Positions 52,649-62,090 of a stretch of 64,000 bases of DNA are shown here, one piece after another (within the stretch, counting starts at the first letter, position 1; every line of letters starts with the position of its first letter). The notes under the pieces are model-generated. The model did no database searches. It was not told the origin of the DNA and was given only the letters and a program-made list of their open reading frames with translations. Position numbers and translations under genes: made by a program. Source of the DNA: an uncultured Mucilaginibacter sp. (GTDB lineage Bacteria > Bacteroidota > Bacteroidia > Sphingobacteriales > Sphingobacteriaceae); contig CAITEP010000012.1 of the NCBI GenBank assembly GCA_903891475.1, forward strand, positions 1 to 64,000, given 5' to 3'.

Positions 52649-55600
52649 ATGAATAAACCTAATATCTTTTATCTTATACTAATAAGTGTCTTTTCATGTA
52701 ACCTTTCAGTATTAGCGCAAAAAGATAGTTCCCTTTTGATAAACGCTGTAAATGTGGCACAAAATCAACCTGTAAGCGAAAGGGTTTATTTACACTTTGA
52801 TAAGCCAACCTATTTTTTGGGCGACACCGTTTGGTACAAGGCTTATGTGGTTATTGGGCAAAAACACCAACTTTCGGCCTTGAGCCATGTTTTGCATGTG
52901 GAGTTAATTGGTCCGAATGATTCTGTTTATAAACGCGAAAACCTAGCCCTGCAAGCTGGGGTTGCATGGGGCGATTTTTCGTTATCCCGGAAATTGAAGC
53001 CTGGAAATTATTATATCAGAGCTTATACAAACTGGATGCGTAATGAGGGTATTGAGACTTTTTTTGAACAAAAATTGAATATTCCGAGTTTAACGAGTTC
53101 ATTGGATTTGAATGATGCTTCAAATAAAATTAAGGTACAATTTTTCCCCGAAGGAGGCGAATTGGTAAACGATTTACGCTCAAAAATAGTGGTTAAAGCG
53201 GCTTATTCAACTGGCTTAAGCGACACTGTAAAAGGTACCATAATTGATAATGAAAACAGCGAAGTTGCCTATTTTAAAACCAATGATTTGGGCTTAGGGG
53301 TTTTTGCCCTAACTCCGCAGGATGGTAAAAGCTACAAGGCTAAAATAATTTTGCCTACCGGAGATAGCATTATAAGCAATTTACCTGTAGCAAAACAAAG
53401 TGGACTAGTTTTAAGTATCAATAACAATAGAGCGGATTCCGTATTAGTAAAAGTGGCTTTAAATAGTGCGCTATTTAAAGAAAAACAACAAAGCAAATTT
53501 TACCTTGTTGCGCAGCAAGGTGGTAAAGTATTGTTTACCACTACTGGGCAAATAGAAGCTCCGGTTTTTGTTTCGAGCATTGAAAAAAGTAGGTTTCCAT
53601 CTGGCTTAGTACAGTTTACCCTCTTTGCCGAAAACGGCGAACCATTAAACAACAGGGTGGCTTATATTCAAAATTCAGATACTTTAAAATTCAGCATTAA
53701 ACCTGATGCAAAAGAATTTAAAACCAGACAAAAAGTAAAGTTTGATATTACAACTACCAATGCTAACAACTTACCCGTTCAGGGTGCTTTTTCAGTATCG
53801 GTAATAAACGAAAGTCGAACAGGGTTCGATGAAAAGAATGAAGACCATATAGTGAGTACTTTTTTATTGAGTGCCGATTTGAAAGGAAAAGTTGAAAAAC
53901 CAGCTTATTACTTTTCAAATAATCAAAACCAAACCAAAGCCGATTTGGATTTGATGTTACTTACCCATGATTACAATCGATTTAACTGGAAAAAGGTATT
54001 GGATAGTATTGCCATGCCTTTAAATTTTAAACCTGAAAAAGGATTAGAGCTGAGCGGAAATATACAAACACCGGGAGGCAAACCTGTACCAAACAGTAAA
54101 GTGACCTTGATAGCTAACAAGGAAAATTACCTAACTGATACCACGGCTGATTTAAATGGAGATTTTACTTTTAAAAACCTAAACCTGAGCGATACCAACA
54201 AGGTGGTAATTAATGCCCACAAGCATAACAATGGTAAAAACGTGACTATTTTTGTAAAGAAGCCCGATTACCCATTGGTATTAAAACACACTCAAACCAC
54301 TAACAGTTCTTCAACGCCAATAAAAGGCCTTGAAAAGAATGAACAGTCGAATGCCAATGGCATAACTTTTACAATAAAAGGTAGTTTGCTAAGCAAATAC
54401 CCCGATTTAACAACTGCCTTGAAAACTACCTTACCCGAAATTAGCTTTAACAATGGTAGGTTTATAAATGCTAGGCCTTCTGGTAAAGAGATGGCATTGG
54501 TAATTGATGGGAAACAAAAAACCACGGCCGACCTGAATGTTTATAAAATAGATGAAATTGACAGGGTGAATATATTGGAAGGAGCGATTAACCAAAACAA
54601 ATATGCGGTAAGCGGAAATTATGACAACCGGCTTATTGCCATTACTACTAAAAAATATGCTGGAAGTGATACAGTCACAACCCTGAAACAGGTAAATATT
54701 GTAGCAAAAAAAGTGCATAAACCTGATATTTATAATGGTTATGGTGCCCGCTATGAATATTTGGCGGATATGAAACGTGTAAATCAATCGCTTACTTTAG
54801 AAGATGCCTTGAGATCTGCTATTCCCGGGTTATTTTATTTGGATAATAAATATTATTACGAACTTCATAAAGATGACCATATTGTGAAAGTTTTGATTAA
54901 CAACTTTCCTGCAGAATTAGACGAAATAAAACTTTATTCACCTAATGAAATAGATAATATAAGAATGATTGGTCAAATTGATAAAAACAACCCACCAACC
55001 TTAATAATAACCACCAAACATTTTGCTGGTACCGATACATTGGCAGTAACTAACTTAAAAGAGGTAAGCATAAAAGCCCAAAAAATAAACAAAGCACCTG
55101 TTATAACCCACTCAGCAAATTTAAATGGAGCCGGTAATGCCAATCAAGTAATAATGGGTGATAAATTGACCAGTTGTGTAAATCTTTCTGATTGCTTAAT
55201 TGGAAGAATTAATGGAGTTATTTTTAATAATGGAATTCCAATAAATACACGCAGCGGTCCAATGATGGTGATAATAGATGGACAGATTTTAGATGGTACT
55301 CATTTAAACGATTTAAATACAGAGGATATTTATAGCATAGAAGTATTGCGAAGTGGAGCATATGCCGCAATTTATGGCTCAAATGCTCCCTCTGGTGCTT
55401 TAGTTATTACAACTAGACGTGGGGGAGAAAATAGTTACCTTACAAGTTCTTCACCTTCGGGTATTATAACTTATCCATTTATTGGTTATTATAATGCTAA
55501 AGCCTTTCCTTCCATTAAATTTTCCAATTCAAAAAGCAGCACCCAAAAACCTGAGCTAAAAAATACTATTTTTTGGCAACCTAATTTAGTTACCGATAAA

Positions 55601-55723
55601 GATGGAAAAGCAAGCTTTGAATTTTATAACAACGATACCAAAGGAACTTACCGTATTGTTATTGAGGGCATTGATGACGAAGGCAATTTAGGAAGATTTG
55701 TATATAAATATAAAGTGGAATGA
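52649..55723 (+). CDS. Large MG2-domain protein with TonB-receptor plug-like repeats
   Basis: Protein of 1024 residues with a signal peptide (about 1-23). Residues 35-135 are an MG2-type domain (RVYLHFDKPTYFLGDTVWYKAY), then macroglobulin-like Ig domains and a carboxypeptidase-regulatory-like segment (about 465-545). Three plug-like units follow (about 570-690, 690-815, 815-930), the last with MVIIDGQIL and YGSNAPSGALVITTRRG as in TonB-receptor plugs, then a C-terminal Ig-like domain ending in VYKYKVE. There is no barrel, so it is not a receptor; probably a periplasmic or surface scaffold. Family is common in Bacteroidetes, role unknown. Confidence 0.82.
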   Translation: MNKPNIFYLILISVFSCNLSVLAQKDSSLLINAVNVAQNQPVSERVYLHFDKPTYFLGDTVWYKAYVVIGQKHQLSALSHVLHVELIGPNDSVYKRENLALQAGVAWGDFSLSRKLKPGNYYIRAYTNWMRNEGIETFFEQKLNIPSLTSSLDLNDASNKIKVQFFPEGGELVNDLRSKIVVKAAYSTGLSDTVKGTIIDNENSEVAYFKTNDLGLGVFALTPQDGKSYKAKIILPTGDSIISNLPVAKQSGLVLSINNNRADSVLVKVALNSALFKEKQQSKFYLVAQQGGKVLFTTTGQIEAPVFVSSIEKSRFPSGLVQFTLFAENGEPLNNRVAYIQNSDTLKFSIKPDAKEFKTRQKVKFDITTTNANNLPVQGAFSVSVINESRTGFDEKNEDHIVSTFLLSADLKGKVEKPAYYFSNNQNQTKADLDLMLLTHDYNRFNWKKVLDSIAMPLNFKPEKGLELSGNIQTPGGKPVPNSKVTLIANKENYLTDTTADLNGDFTFKNLNLSDTNKVVINAHKHNNGKNVTIFVKKPDYPLVLKHTQTTNSSSTPIKGLEKNEQSNANGITFTIKGSLLSKYPDLTTALKTTLPEISFNNGRFINARPSGKEMALVIDGKQKTTADLNVYKIDEIDRVNILEGAINQNKYAVSGNYDNRLIAITTKKYAGSDTVTTLKQVNIVAKKVHKPDIYNGYGARYEYLADMKRVNQSLTLEDALRSAIPGLFYLDNKYYYELHKDDHIVKVLINNFPAELDEIKLYSPNEIDNIRMIGQIDKNNPPTLIITTKHFAGTDTLAVTNLKEVSIKAQKINKAPVITHSANLNGAGNANQVIMGDKLTSCVNLSDCLIGRINGVIFNNGIPINTRSGPMMVIIDGQILDGTHLNDLNTEDIYSIEVLRSGAYAAIYGSNAPSGALVITTRRGGENSYLTSSSPSGIITYPFIGYYNAKAFPSIKFSNSKSSTQKPELKNTIFWQPNLVTDKDGKASFEFYNNDTKGTYRIVIEGIDDEGNLGRFVYKYKVE

Positions 55724-55819
55724 AACTTTTATAGAAATCAGATTAAATTAAGCATTACATAATGATTAAAGCGACTAGGAAGTTTTATTTTGATTAACCA
55801 ATTGATAGCACTGATAATT

Positions 55820-56503
55820 TTATTTGGTCTTTAAACTTACCCCATTTTCGCCTGCAATAATGGCTTTATTAGCCAACTGATAAAAAAGAGAATGCTCTAC
55901 TAAGCCAGGTAGCATTTTGATATTAATATTAAGTTGAGCTAATTCCGGAAAAACTGGGAAATACAAATCAGCCAGCAAATTCCCATTATCTGAAATAAGG
56001 GCCCCATCTTTTTGGTTGCTCATTCTTAAAGCAAACTCAGCTTCTGGATATAATTGCTTTATTTTTTCCTTTACAATATTCAAGGCCTCTGGCAATATTT
56101 CCAGCACTAGTGGCACATTTTTTGGGAAAATTGATACCAATTTACTTTCATCTCCAATCAAAATAAATTCTTTTGCTGAAATAGCCATGATTTTTTCGTT
56201 TGTATGAATCCCACCACCACTCTTAAGCGCGTTAAGGTTGGCATCAAAACAATCGCAACCATCAAAATAAATATCGATTGAAGAATTAACAGTAAAAGAG
56301 CCAAGATTTAACCCTTTTTCAAATAAATATAGTCTTGTTTTAAAGGAGGATGATACAAAAGTTAAGGTTGAGCATAACGCTCTATCTATTTGTAATTGAT
56401 CAATTAGCTTTGCGATAGTAGAACCTGCACCTAAACCAATTACTTGCCCCGTTTTAATTAATGAAACGCATTTAATGGCAACTTCTTTTTTAAAATCAAT
56501 CAT
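55820..56503 (-). CDS. rpiA: Ribose-5-phosphate isomerase A
   Basis: Protein of 227 residues that interconverts ribose-5-phosphate and ribulose-5-phosphate. RpiA features: GLGAGSTIAKLI (23-34), the active-site loop DGCDCFDANLNALKSGGG (about 81-98) with the two conserved Asp and the Lys, and the Glu in HTNEKIM. The usual Glu after DGAD is Cys here (DGCDC), a minor variation at a position not counted among the catalytic ones. Single gene, convergent with the MG2 gene. Confidence 0.93.
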   Translation of the reverse strand: MIDFKKEVAIKCVSLIKTGQVIGLGAGSTIAKLIDQLQIDRALCSTLTFVSSSFKTRLYLFEKGLNLGSFTVNSSIDIYFDGCDCFDANLNALKSGGGIHTNEKIMAISAKEFILIGDESKLVSIFPKNVPLVLEILPEALNIVKEKIKQLYPEAEFALRMSNQKDGALISDNGNLLADLYFPVFPELAQLNINIKMLPGLVEHSLFYQLANKAIIAGENGVSLKTK

Positions 56504-56588
56504 TTAAACAAAAAATATACGCCAAAATAGGAAAATTAAACAAATTGTTTTACTACTATTTATTACCTTTAAAAACAAATTATAAACC

Positions 56589-56960
56589 ATGGAACTTATT
56601 GTTAAAATACTTATTGCCATTGTGGCGATTTTGCATTGCTATTTTTTATACCTCGAAATGTTTGCATGGACAACCAAAGGACCAAAAGTTTTTAAAACCA
56701 TCCCTCCAGAACAATTTGAAAAAATGAAAGTGATGGCTGCAAACCAAGGATTATACAATGGTTTTTTAGCTGCGGGACTAATTTGGGCATTAATTATAAA
56801 TAACCAGGAATGGCAACAGCACGTAAGCCTATTCTTTTTGGCTTGTGTTGCTATTGCAGGTATTTATGGAGCTGCAACTGTAAGTGTTCGTATATTTTAT
56901 ATTCAGGCAATGCCTGCATTATTGGCAATTGTATTATCTATGCTAAGCATCTATATATAA
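56589..56960 (+). CDS. DUF1304 family membrane protein
   Basis: Protein of 123 residues with four membrane helices. The N-terminus ILHCYFLYLEMFAW and the loop NQGLYNGFLAAGLIW are the DUF1304 signature. Function unknown; widespread small membrane family. A possible promoter lies just upstream (TTG near 56545 and TACCTTT near 56566). Divergent from rpiA with 85 bp between the starts. Confidence 0.92.
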   Translation: MELIVKILIAIVAILHCYFLYLEMFAWTTKGPKVFKTIPPEQFEKMKVMAANQGLYNGFLAAGLIWALIINNQEWQQHVSLFFLACVAIAGIYGAATVSVRIFYIQAMPALLAIVLSMLSIYI

Positions 56961-57081
56961 ATCTGGAATTAAATTATAGGATTGTTAATTATATAATTAT
57001 GTTGGTTAAACCATTTCCATTTTTTTCACTCTATCATAGAAAGAAACAATAAAAACATTATAAAACTTAAAAAAACAAATT

Positions 57082-57411
57082 ATGAAAACTTTCATTTTAA
57101 GCGCGTTAGCTTTAACAATTAGCATAGCTTCATTTGCACAAGGTCCTGGTCATCAACCTACCCATTTAAAAAATCATCCAAGGGTAAATCAGGTAAATGG
57201 CCGTATTGATAATCAAGAGCGTAGAATTAACCAAGAGCGTAAGGAAGGCGAGATAACAAAAAGTCAGGCACAACAAGACCGTCGTAATTTAAAGGCTATC
57301 AACCAAGAAAAGCATGCCATGCGTAGGCAGGATGGTGGTCATTTAACCAAAGGCGATCAAAAGGCATTGAATCAACAACTAAACCAAAATAGCAAGAATA
57401 TTGGTCATTAA
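57082..57411 (+). CDS. Small secreted Gln/Asn/Arg-rich protein
   Basis: Protein of 109 residues with a signal peptide (about 1-20, SIASFAQ). The mature part is very basic and polar (NQERRINQERKEGEITK, QQDRRNLKAINQEKHAMRRQ, GGHLTKGDQKALNQQLN), probably a helical hairpin. Related proteins occur in many Gram-negative bacteria as uncharacterised periplasmic proteins. It is followed by a good terminator, which supports expression as a single gene. Confidence 0.75.
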   Translation: MKTFILSALALTISIASFAQGPGHQPTHLKNHPRVNQVNGRIDNQERRINQERKEGEITKSQAQQDRRNLKAINQEKHAMRRQDGGHLTKGDQKALNQQLNQNSKNIGH

Positions 57412-57473
57412 TTGACTATTGATTAAACAAGTAGATTTAATCATTAAAATACAAACAAGCTTTTTTAATTTAT

Positions 57474-57509
57474 CGGGCCGTCTTTAATTTATTCGAGGCG
57501 GCTTTTTTG
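57474..57509 (+). terminator. Terminator after the 57082 gene
   Basis: Seven-pair stem GCCGTCT (57477-57483) against AGGCGGC (57496-57502) with one G-T pair, followed by six T (57503-57508), 65 bp after the stop codon. Confidence 0.8.
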
Positions 57510-57554
57510 ATTATATAAATCGTATGATTCAAAATTTTGTACTACACTTTTATT

Positions 57555-58169
57555 TCAGATGGTGAAATTATAAGTTAGGTTTACACCATCTATTTTACTA
57601 AATTTATTTATAGTTTGGTTCACCATTGATTTTCGGATAGATAGTTGTATGTTACAATTATTATCAAATTCTTGATTAATAATAGTTAAGCCATCGTCTT
57701 TAATTACTTTCATAATGCTGTTCATCTGTAAGTAATCAAATGTAATTGAATAAACATCATTTACAGTTTGGCTGATTATTTCGGCGTTAGTAATTGCGTC
57801 TTCAGTAGCACATTTATAGGCATTGATTAGCCCGGGAACACCAAGCAAGGTGCCTCCAAAATACCTAACAACCACAACGCCAATATTGGTTAATTCCTTT
57901 GATAATAAAGTGTTTAAAATTGGGCGACCTGCAGTACCTGAAGGTTCGCCATCATCATTTAACTTAAAAACAGAACGATCAATTCCTAGTCTTAAAGCCC
58001 AGCAATGATGATTGGCTTTAGGATGCAGTGATTTGAGAATATTAACCTTTTCCTTTAAATCGTGTTCTTGATTAATTGGAAAGGCAAAAGCCATGAATTT
58101 ACTACCTCGATCACGAAATATACCCTCAGATGGAGTTTTTATGGTTTGATAATTATCTTCAAACAGCAT
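57555..58169 (-). CDS. YigZ / IMPACT family protein
   Basis: Protein of 204 residues of the YigZ family: FRDRGSKFMAFAFPI near the start, ANHHCWALRLG, then the signature NDDGEPSGTAGRPIL (about 71-85) and VVVRYFGGTLLGVPGL (about 98-113). Eukaryotic IMPACT relatives bind the translation regulator GCN1; the bacterial role is not settled. It lies 6 bp after the EamA gene on the same strand, one transcript likely. Confidence 0.94.
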   Translation of the reverse strand: MLFEDNYQTIKTPSEGIFRDRGSKFMAFAFPINQEHDLKEKVNILKSLHPKANHHCWALRLGIDRSVFKLNDDGEPSGTAGRPILNTLLSKELTNIGVVVVRYFGGTLLGVPGLINAYKCATEDAITNAEIISQTVNDVYSITFDYLQMNSIMKVIKDDGLTIINQEFDNNCNIQLSIRKSMVNQTINKFSKIDGVNLTYNFTI

Positions 58170-58175
58170 ATCGTT

Positions 58176-59057
58176 TTAAGAAAGAAGATGAGCCAGATCC
58201 TGTTGATAGGCTAATAAAATGATGGCTACCAAAGCTAAAAAAATACCTAGTTTATTAATTAAACTCAATCGCTCCCTAAAAACTATGGTGCCTAATAGTG
58301 TGCCTAAAATAATTACACCAATATTAACACTCGAAAAAACACGTGATGGATGGTTTGCCAATACTTGATGCGCTTTTATATAAAAAAATATATTAGCGAA
58401 ATTGGCGATGCCCAACGTCCAACCAATAAAAATATGAGGCCATGATAAGCGCATTTTTTTAGTGTATACCTGAAAAATCAAGCCTATTAAAGTAATTATA
58501 AATGCGATTGTAAAAACAATAAATAAGGAAGTGTTGGATGAAACAGTTGGAATTAAAGCCAATTGTTTAAATAATACATCAATGATACCCATTCCTAAAA
58601 AAACAAACAATAAATAAAATGGCGTATTGCTTTCTATGCGCTTGCCTAAAATATTCCTTTGCCAAGGTATGGTTAGCATTATGGCTATAAAGCCAATAAT
58701 GACGGCTAATAAATTAATATTGTTAAATTTTTCTCCAAACAAAAGAAATGATGCTATTACTGGGATAAATAGAGATAATCGTTGAGCAATTTCAGTTCGA
58801 ACGATGCCCGCATTGCGAATGGAGTGAGCGATTAAGAAAAATAAAATGGGTAACAAAAAACCAAGTAAACTAAAATACCCAAAAGGTACGTTAGCTAAAT
58901 TGCTAAAAGTTGGCTTTAGAAAAATAAAAGTTAAAACCATAGCAGCCGAATAATTCCATGTAACCGCTTGGTAAACATCAATTTGATATCTTTTGGCAAG
59001 CTTAAACATTACCGAGACAGTTACACTAAAACAAACACATAAAATGATATATAGCAT
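58176..59057 (-). CDS. EamA family (DMT) transporter
   Basis: Protein of 293 residues with ten predicted membrane helices in two EamA repeats (about 5-130 and 148-285), as in drug/metabolite transporters of the DMT superfamily. The second repeat shows NIGVIILGTLLGTIVFRERL, with the typical Glu-Arg pair of these exporters. Substrate unknown. Located between ribD and yigZ on the same strand. Confidence 0.88.
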   Translation of the reverse strand: MLYIILCVCFSVTVSVMFKLAKRYQIDVYQAVTWNYSAAMVLTFIFLKPTFSNLANVPFGYFSLLGFLLPILFFLIAHSIRNAGIVRTEIAQRLSLFIPVIASFLLFGEKFNNINLLAVIIGFIAIMLTIPWQRNILGKRIESNTPFYLLFVFLGMGIIDVLFKQLALIPTVSSNTSLFIVFTIAFIITLIGLIFQVYTKKMRLSWPHIFIGWTLGIANFANIFFYIKAHQVLANHPSRVFSSVNIGVIILGTLLGTIVFRERLSLINKLGIFLALVAIILLAYQQDLAHLLS

Positions 59058-59117
59058 GGTAATTGGTTGGTTGTGATTTATATTTTGCAGATGCCTTTAT
59101 TTGTTTTTATTTAACCT

Positions 59118-60200
59118 TTAATCGGATTTATGCGATTCATAAATGACACTGTTTATAACGTTTTCAAAAATTAACAATTCATCGTTTCCAATCTTATAAG
59201 TACTCGCAATATTACCAGTAATATCCGGAGCTTTTATGCCATCTTTTAAATTCACTTTGCCAGTAAAGATTCTTGCTTCATCCCAAAGGTTGGAGGCTAT
59301 GAAGGAATTTAAAGTCTTAGCGCCGCCTTCAATGATGATTGATTGCACATCCTGTAAGTAAAGTTGATATAAGATATATTCGGGTACATAATGGTCAAAA
59401 TCTTCCAAATCGATAAAGGTATTTTTCCCTTCAACATCCATTTTTGTCGCGTTAAAAATGAACGTTTGAACACTATTATCAAAAATGTTTAATGATGAGG
59501 ACAAACTTAAATTCCTATCAATAACCACTCTTTTAGGTGCTTTTCCGCTACCATACCTAACGTTTAACATAGGGTTATCAATTTCGGCGGTATTTTTACC
59601 TACCAATACTGCATCCTCTTCCCCACGCCATTGGTGAACTAGTTTTTTGGCTTCGATACCTGTTATCCAGAATTGGGATTTTATGTTTGGTGCAAAAAAA
59701 CCATCCGATGTTTGCGCCCATTTCAAAATAACATAGGGTCTTTGCTTCAAAACTCTGGTAAAAAACCTGCGGTTAATGTATATACATTCATTTTCTAATA
59801 CGCCAACAATTATGTTAACTCCGGCCTCTTTCAGCTTATCAATACCCTTGCCATTTACTTCTGTAAATGGGTCGCGACAGCCAATAACCACATTTGGAAT
59901 TTGATGTCGAATAATTAAATCGGCACAGGGAGGCGTTTTTCCAAAATGAGCGCAAGGTTCTAATGAAACGTATATTGTAGCTTGTTTTAGTATATCTTCA
60001 TAATTTGAATAATTTTGAATCACCTCATTTACCGCATTAACTTCAGCATGTGCTGCTCCGTATTTTTGATGAAACCCTTCGCCAATAATGATATCATGAT
60101 GTACAATTACCGCACCAACCATTGGATTCGGACTAACATTGCCTATGCCTAAGGCAGCTAGTTCGAGGCACCGCCGCATATATTTTTCATGAAATACCAT
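59118..60200 (-). CDS. ribD: Bifunctional riboflavin biosynthesis protein RibD
   Basis: Protein of 360 residues for two steps of riboflavin synthesis. The deaminase domain (about 1-145) has the zinc motif HAEVNAV (about 51-57) and PCAHFGKTPPCADLI (about 82-96); the reductase domain (about 146-355) has LKWAQTSDGFFAP and IIEGGAKTLNSF. Start at 60200 (MVFHEKYMRRCLEL) follows the usual family start. It is divergent from prmC with only 33 bp between the start codons; TACTTTTG on the minus strand (60212-60205) fits a -7 element and would give an almost leaderless mRNA. Confidence 0.95.
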   Translation of the reverse strand: MVFHEKYMRRCLELAALGIGNVSPNPMVGAVIVHHDIIIGEGFHQKYGAAHAEVNAVNEVIQNYSNYEDILKQATIYVSLEPCAHFGKTPPCADLIIRHQIPNVVIGCRDPFTEVNGKGIDKLKEAGVNIIVGVLENECIYINRRFFTRVLKQRPYVILKWAQTSDGFFAPNIKSQFWITGIEAKKLVHQWRGEEDAVLVGKNTAEIDNPMLNVRYGSGKAPKRVVIDRNLSLSSSLNIFDNSVQTFIFNATKMDVEGKNTFIDLEDFDHYVPEYILYQLYLQDVQSIIIEGGAKTLNSFIASNLWDEARIFTGKVNLKDGIKAPDITGNIASTYKIGNDELLIFENVINSVIYESHKSD

Positions 60201-60233
60201 GATACAAAAGTAGCTTTTATGTTACTTTGTTGC

Positions 60234-61088
60234 ATGAAAACAATAAAGGATGTTTTTGAACAATTTAAATTGGATTTAAAGAGGCTTTATGATGAAAGGG
60301 AAATAAGTTCATTAACTAAATTGGCAATTGGTGAAATAACGGGCTTTTCGAATGCAAAAATAAAAGCATTTCCCGAGTTGGAAATTTCTGATGATGAAAA
60401 AACAAAACTTACAAATATTTTAATTGTACTAAAAACTGGCAAACCCATTCAATATATTTTGGGAAAGACAGAGTTTTATGGATTACCATTTTTAGTGAAT
60501 CCTTCAGTATTGATTCCCCGACCAGAAACAGAAGAGTTGGTTGATTGGGTGATCAATAGTTTATATACCGAAATAAATAATGGGCATATCTTAGACATTG
60601 GTACAGGGAGTGGTTGTATTGCCATCAGCCTAAAAAAGCATTTACCAAGCTTTAAAGTATCTGGCATTGATATTTCGGCCGCTGCCATACAAACCGCCTC
60701 AGAAAACGCGAAACTAAACCATGCGGAGGTTAATTTTTTAGATGAGGATATACTTAATCCGAAGGCTATAATATCAGAAAAATATAAAGTTATTATCAGT
60801 AACCCCCCTTACGTTACCTTATTGGATAAAAGGCAAATGCATACCAATGTTACCGATTTTGAACCCCATAATGCACTTTTTGTACCCGAGAATGACCCTT
60901 TGATATTCTACCGAGCTATTGTCAACTTTGCCCTTAGTCAGCTTGAACAAAACGGACTTTTATTTTTTGAAATTAATGAAAGCTATGGACAAGAAACTGT
61001 TAACTTATTTAATGAGCTTGGATTTAAAGATATAATTTTAAGAAAAGATATGAGTGGAAGAGATAGAATGGTTAAAGCCACATTTTAG
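60234..61088 (+). CDS. prmC: Peptide chain release factor N5-glutamine methyltransferase
   Basis: Protein of 284 residues from the chosen start at 60234 (MKTIKDVFEQF); an in-frame ATG at 60189 would add 15 residues overlapping the ribD start and lacks family support. It methylates the GGQ glutamine of release factors. Motifs: the N-terminal helical domain with QYILGKTEFYGLPF, the SAM loop ILDIGTGSGCIAISL (about 116-130) and the catalytic NPPYV (about 190-194). Confidence 0.95.
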   Translation: MKTIKDVFEQFKLDLKRLYDEREISSLTKLAIGEITGFSNAKIKAFPELEISDDEKTKLTNILIVLKTGKPIQYILGKTEFYGLPFLVNPSVLIPRPETEELVDWVINSLYTEINNGHILDIGTGSGCIAISLKKHLPSFKVSGIDISAAAIQTASENAKLNHAEVNFLDEDILNPKAIISEKYKVIISNPPYVTLLDKRQMHTNVTDFEPHNALFVPENDPLIFYRAIVNFALSQLEQNGLLFFEINESYGQETVNLFNELGFKDIILRKDMSGRDRMVKATF

Positions 61089-61113
61089 GCAATATTTACA
61101 TTTTAAATTTAAA

Positions 61114-61152
61114 TAAATCCGAAATATAAAATTCGAAATCCGAAATATAAAA
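61114..61152. repeat. Short degenerate CCGAAATATAAAA repeat
   Basis: Three diverged units (ATCCGAAATATAAA, ATTCGAAATCCGAAATATAA, partly overlapping) in the gap between the convergent prmC and xerD genes. No terminator is recognised there; the array may be a simple spacer repeat of the genome. Confidence 0.5.
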
Positions 61153-61153
61153 A

Positions 61154-62053
61154 TCAGCTTCTGGGATGATATTGAATAATAGTGCCTTTCAGATATTCCC
61201 TATCCAGATGGGTGTAAATTTCAGTGGTGGTAATACTTTCGTGGCCTAGCATTTCTTGCACGGCCCGTAAATCGGCACCACCCTCTACCAAATGAGTGGC
61301 AAATGAATGCCGAAATGTATGCGGACTAATGGTTTTATTGAGATTTGTTATTTGTGCCAATTCTTTTATCACCATAAAAATATAAATTCTACTCAATCGG
61401 CTACCCCTGCGGTTTAAAAAAACCAAGTCCTCTTCTCCTTTTTTTATAGGTATATGTACACGGATGCTTTCAATCCATATTTTAAGGGCTTTAATTGCAG
61501 AACCTCCAATTGGCACTAGGCGCTCCTTACTCCCTTTGCCAACTACTTTTATAAATTCAATATCCAGGTAAAGGTTTGATAATTTGAGCTCTGTTAACTC
61601 CGACACCCTTAAACCGCAACCATACAGTACCTCTAAAATAGCTTTATTTCGGCCACCTTCTGGCTTCGATAAATCAATGGCATCAATTAACTTATTCACC
61701 TCATCAATGCTCAGTGTATCCGGTAGTTTGCGTTGTATTTTGGGAGATTCCAATAGCTCGGATGGGTCTATTTTTATCAAATCTTCCATCAACAAGTATT
61801 TATAAAAAGCCTTTACACCCGAAAGTATCCTAGCTTGTGAAGATGGAATCATGCCCAATTCAATAATCCATTCTATAAATAAACGAAGGTGGTTTAAAGT
61901 AATGCTTTCGGGATAAAGTTTGATAGCTTGGATGTCGGCAAATTGATAAAGTTTTTCAATATCGCGACTATAAGCCTCAATTGAATTTTCAGATAATGCT
62001 CTTTCTAACCTTAAATAAGCCTTAAAACCTTTTATTGCCGATTGCCAATCCAA
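61154..62053 (-). CDS. xerD: Site-specific tyrosine recombinase XerD
   Basis: Tyrosine recombinase that resolves chromosome dimers at dif with XerC. N-terminal SAM-like domain, catalytic domain with R in GCGLRVSEL, K in VVGKGSKER, HTFRHSFATHL (H, R), the second His in MLGHESI and the Tyr in TEIYTH near the end. The chosen TTG start at 62053 (LDWQSAIKGFKAYL) gives 299 residues, the usual length. The only ATG, at 62119, adds 22 residues that look non-native and overlaps the aroQ start by 29 bp. Housekeeping rather than mobile. Confidence 0.9.
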   Translation of the reverse strand: MDWQSAIKGFKAYLRLERALSENSIEAYSRDIEKLYQFADIQAIKLYPESITLNHLRLFIEWIIELGMIPSSQARILSGVKAFYKYLLMEDLIKIDPSELLESPKIQRKLPDTLSIDEVNKLIDAIDLSKPEGGRNKAILEVLYGCGLRVSELTELKLSNLYLDIEFIKVVGKGSKERLVPIGGSAIKALKIWIESIRVHIPIKKGEEDLVFLNRRGSRLSRIYIFMVIKELAQITNLNKTISPHTFRHSFATHLVEGGADLRAVQEMLGHESITTTEIYTHLDREYLKGTIIQYHPRS

Positions 62054-62090
62054 TTGATAAATTATAAAGTTTTTACTTAATTTTGAACTG

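Noticed and set aside
52649..55723. TonB-dependent receptor
   Set aside because: Plug-like signatures are present but there is no 22-strand barrel; the C-terminus is Ig-like.
61154..62053. Tyrosine recombinase as sign of a mobile element
   Set aside because: Length, motifs and the housekeeping setting (prmC, aroQ) fit chromosomal XerD; no att sites or cargo.
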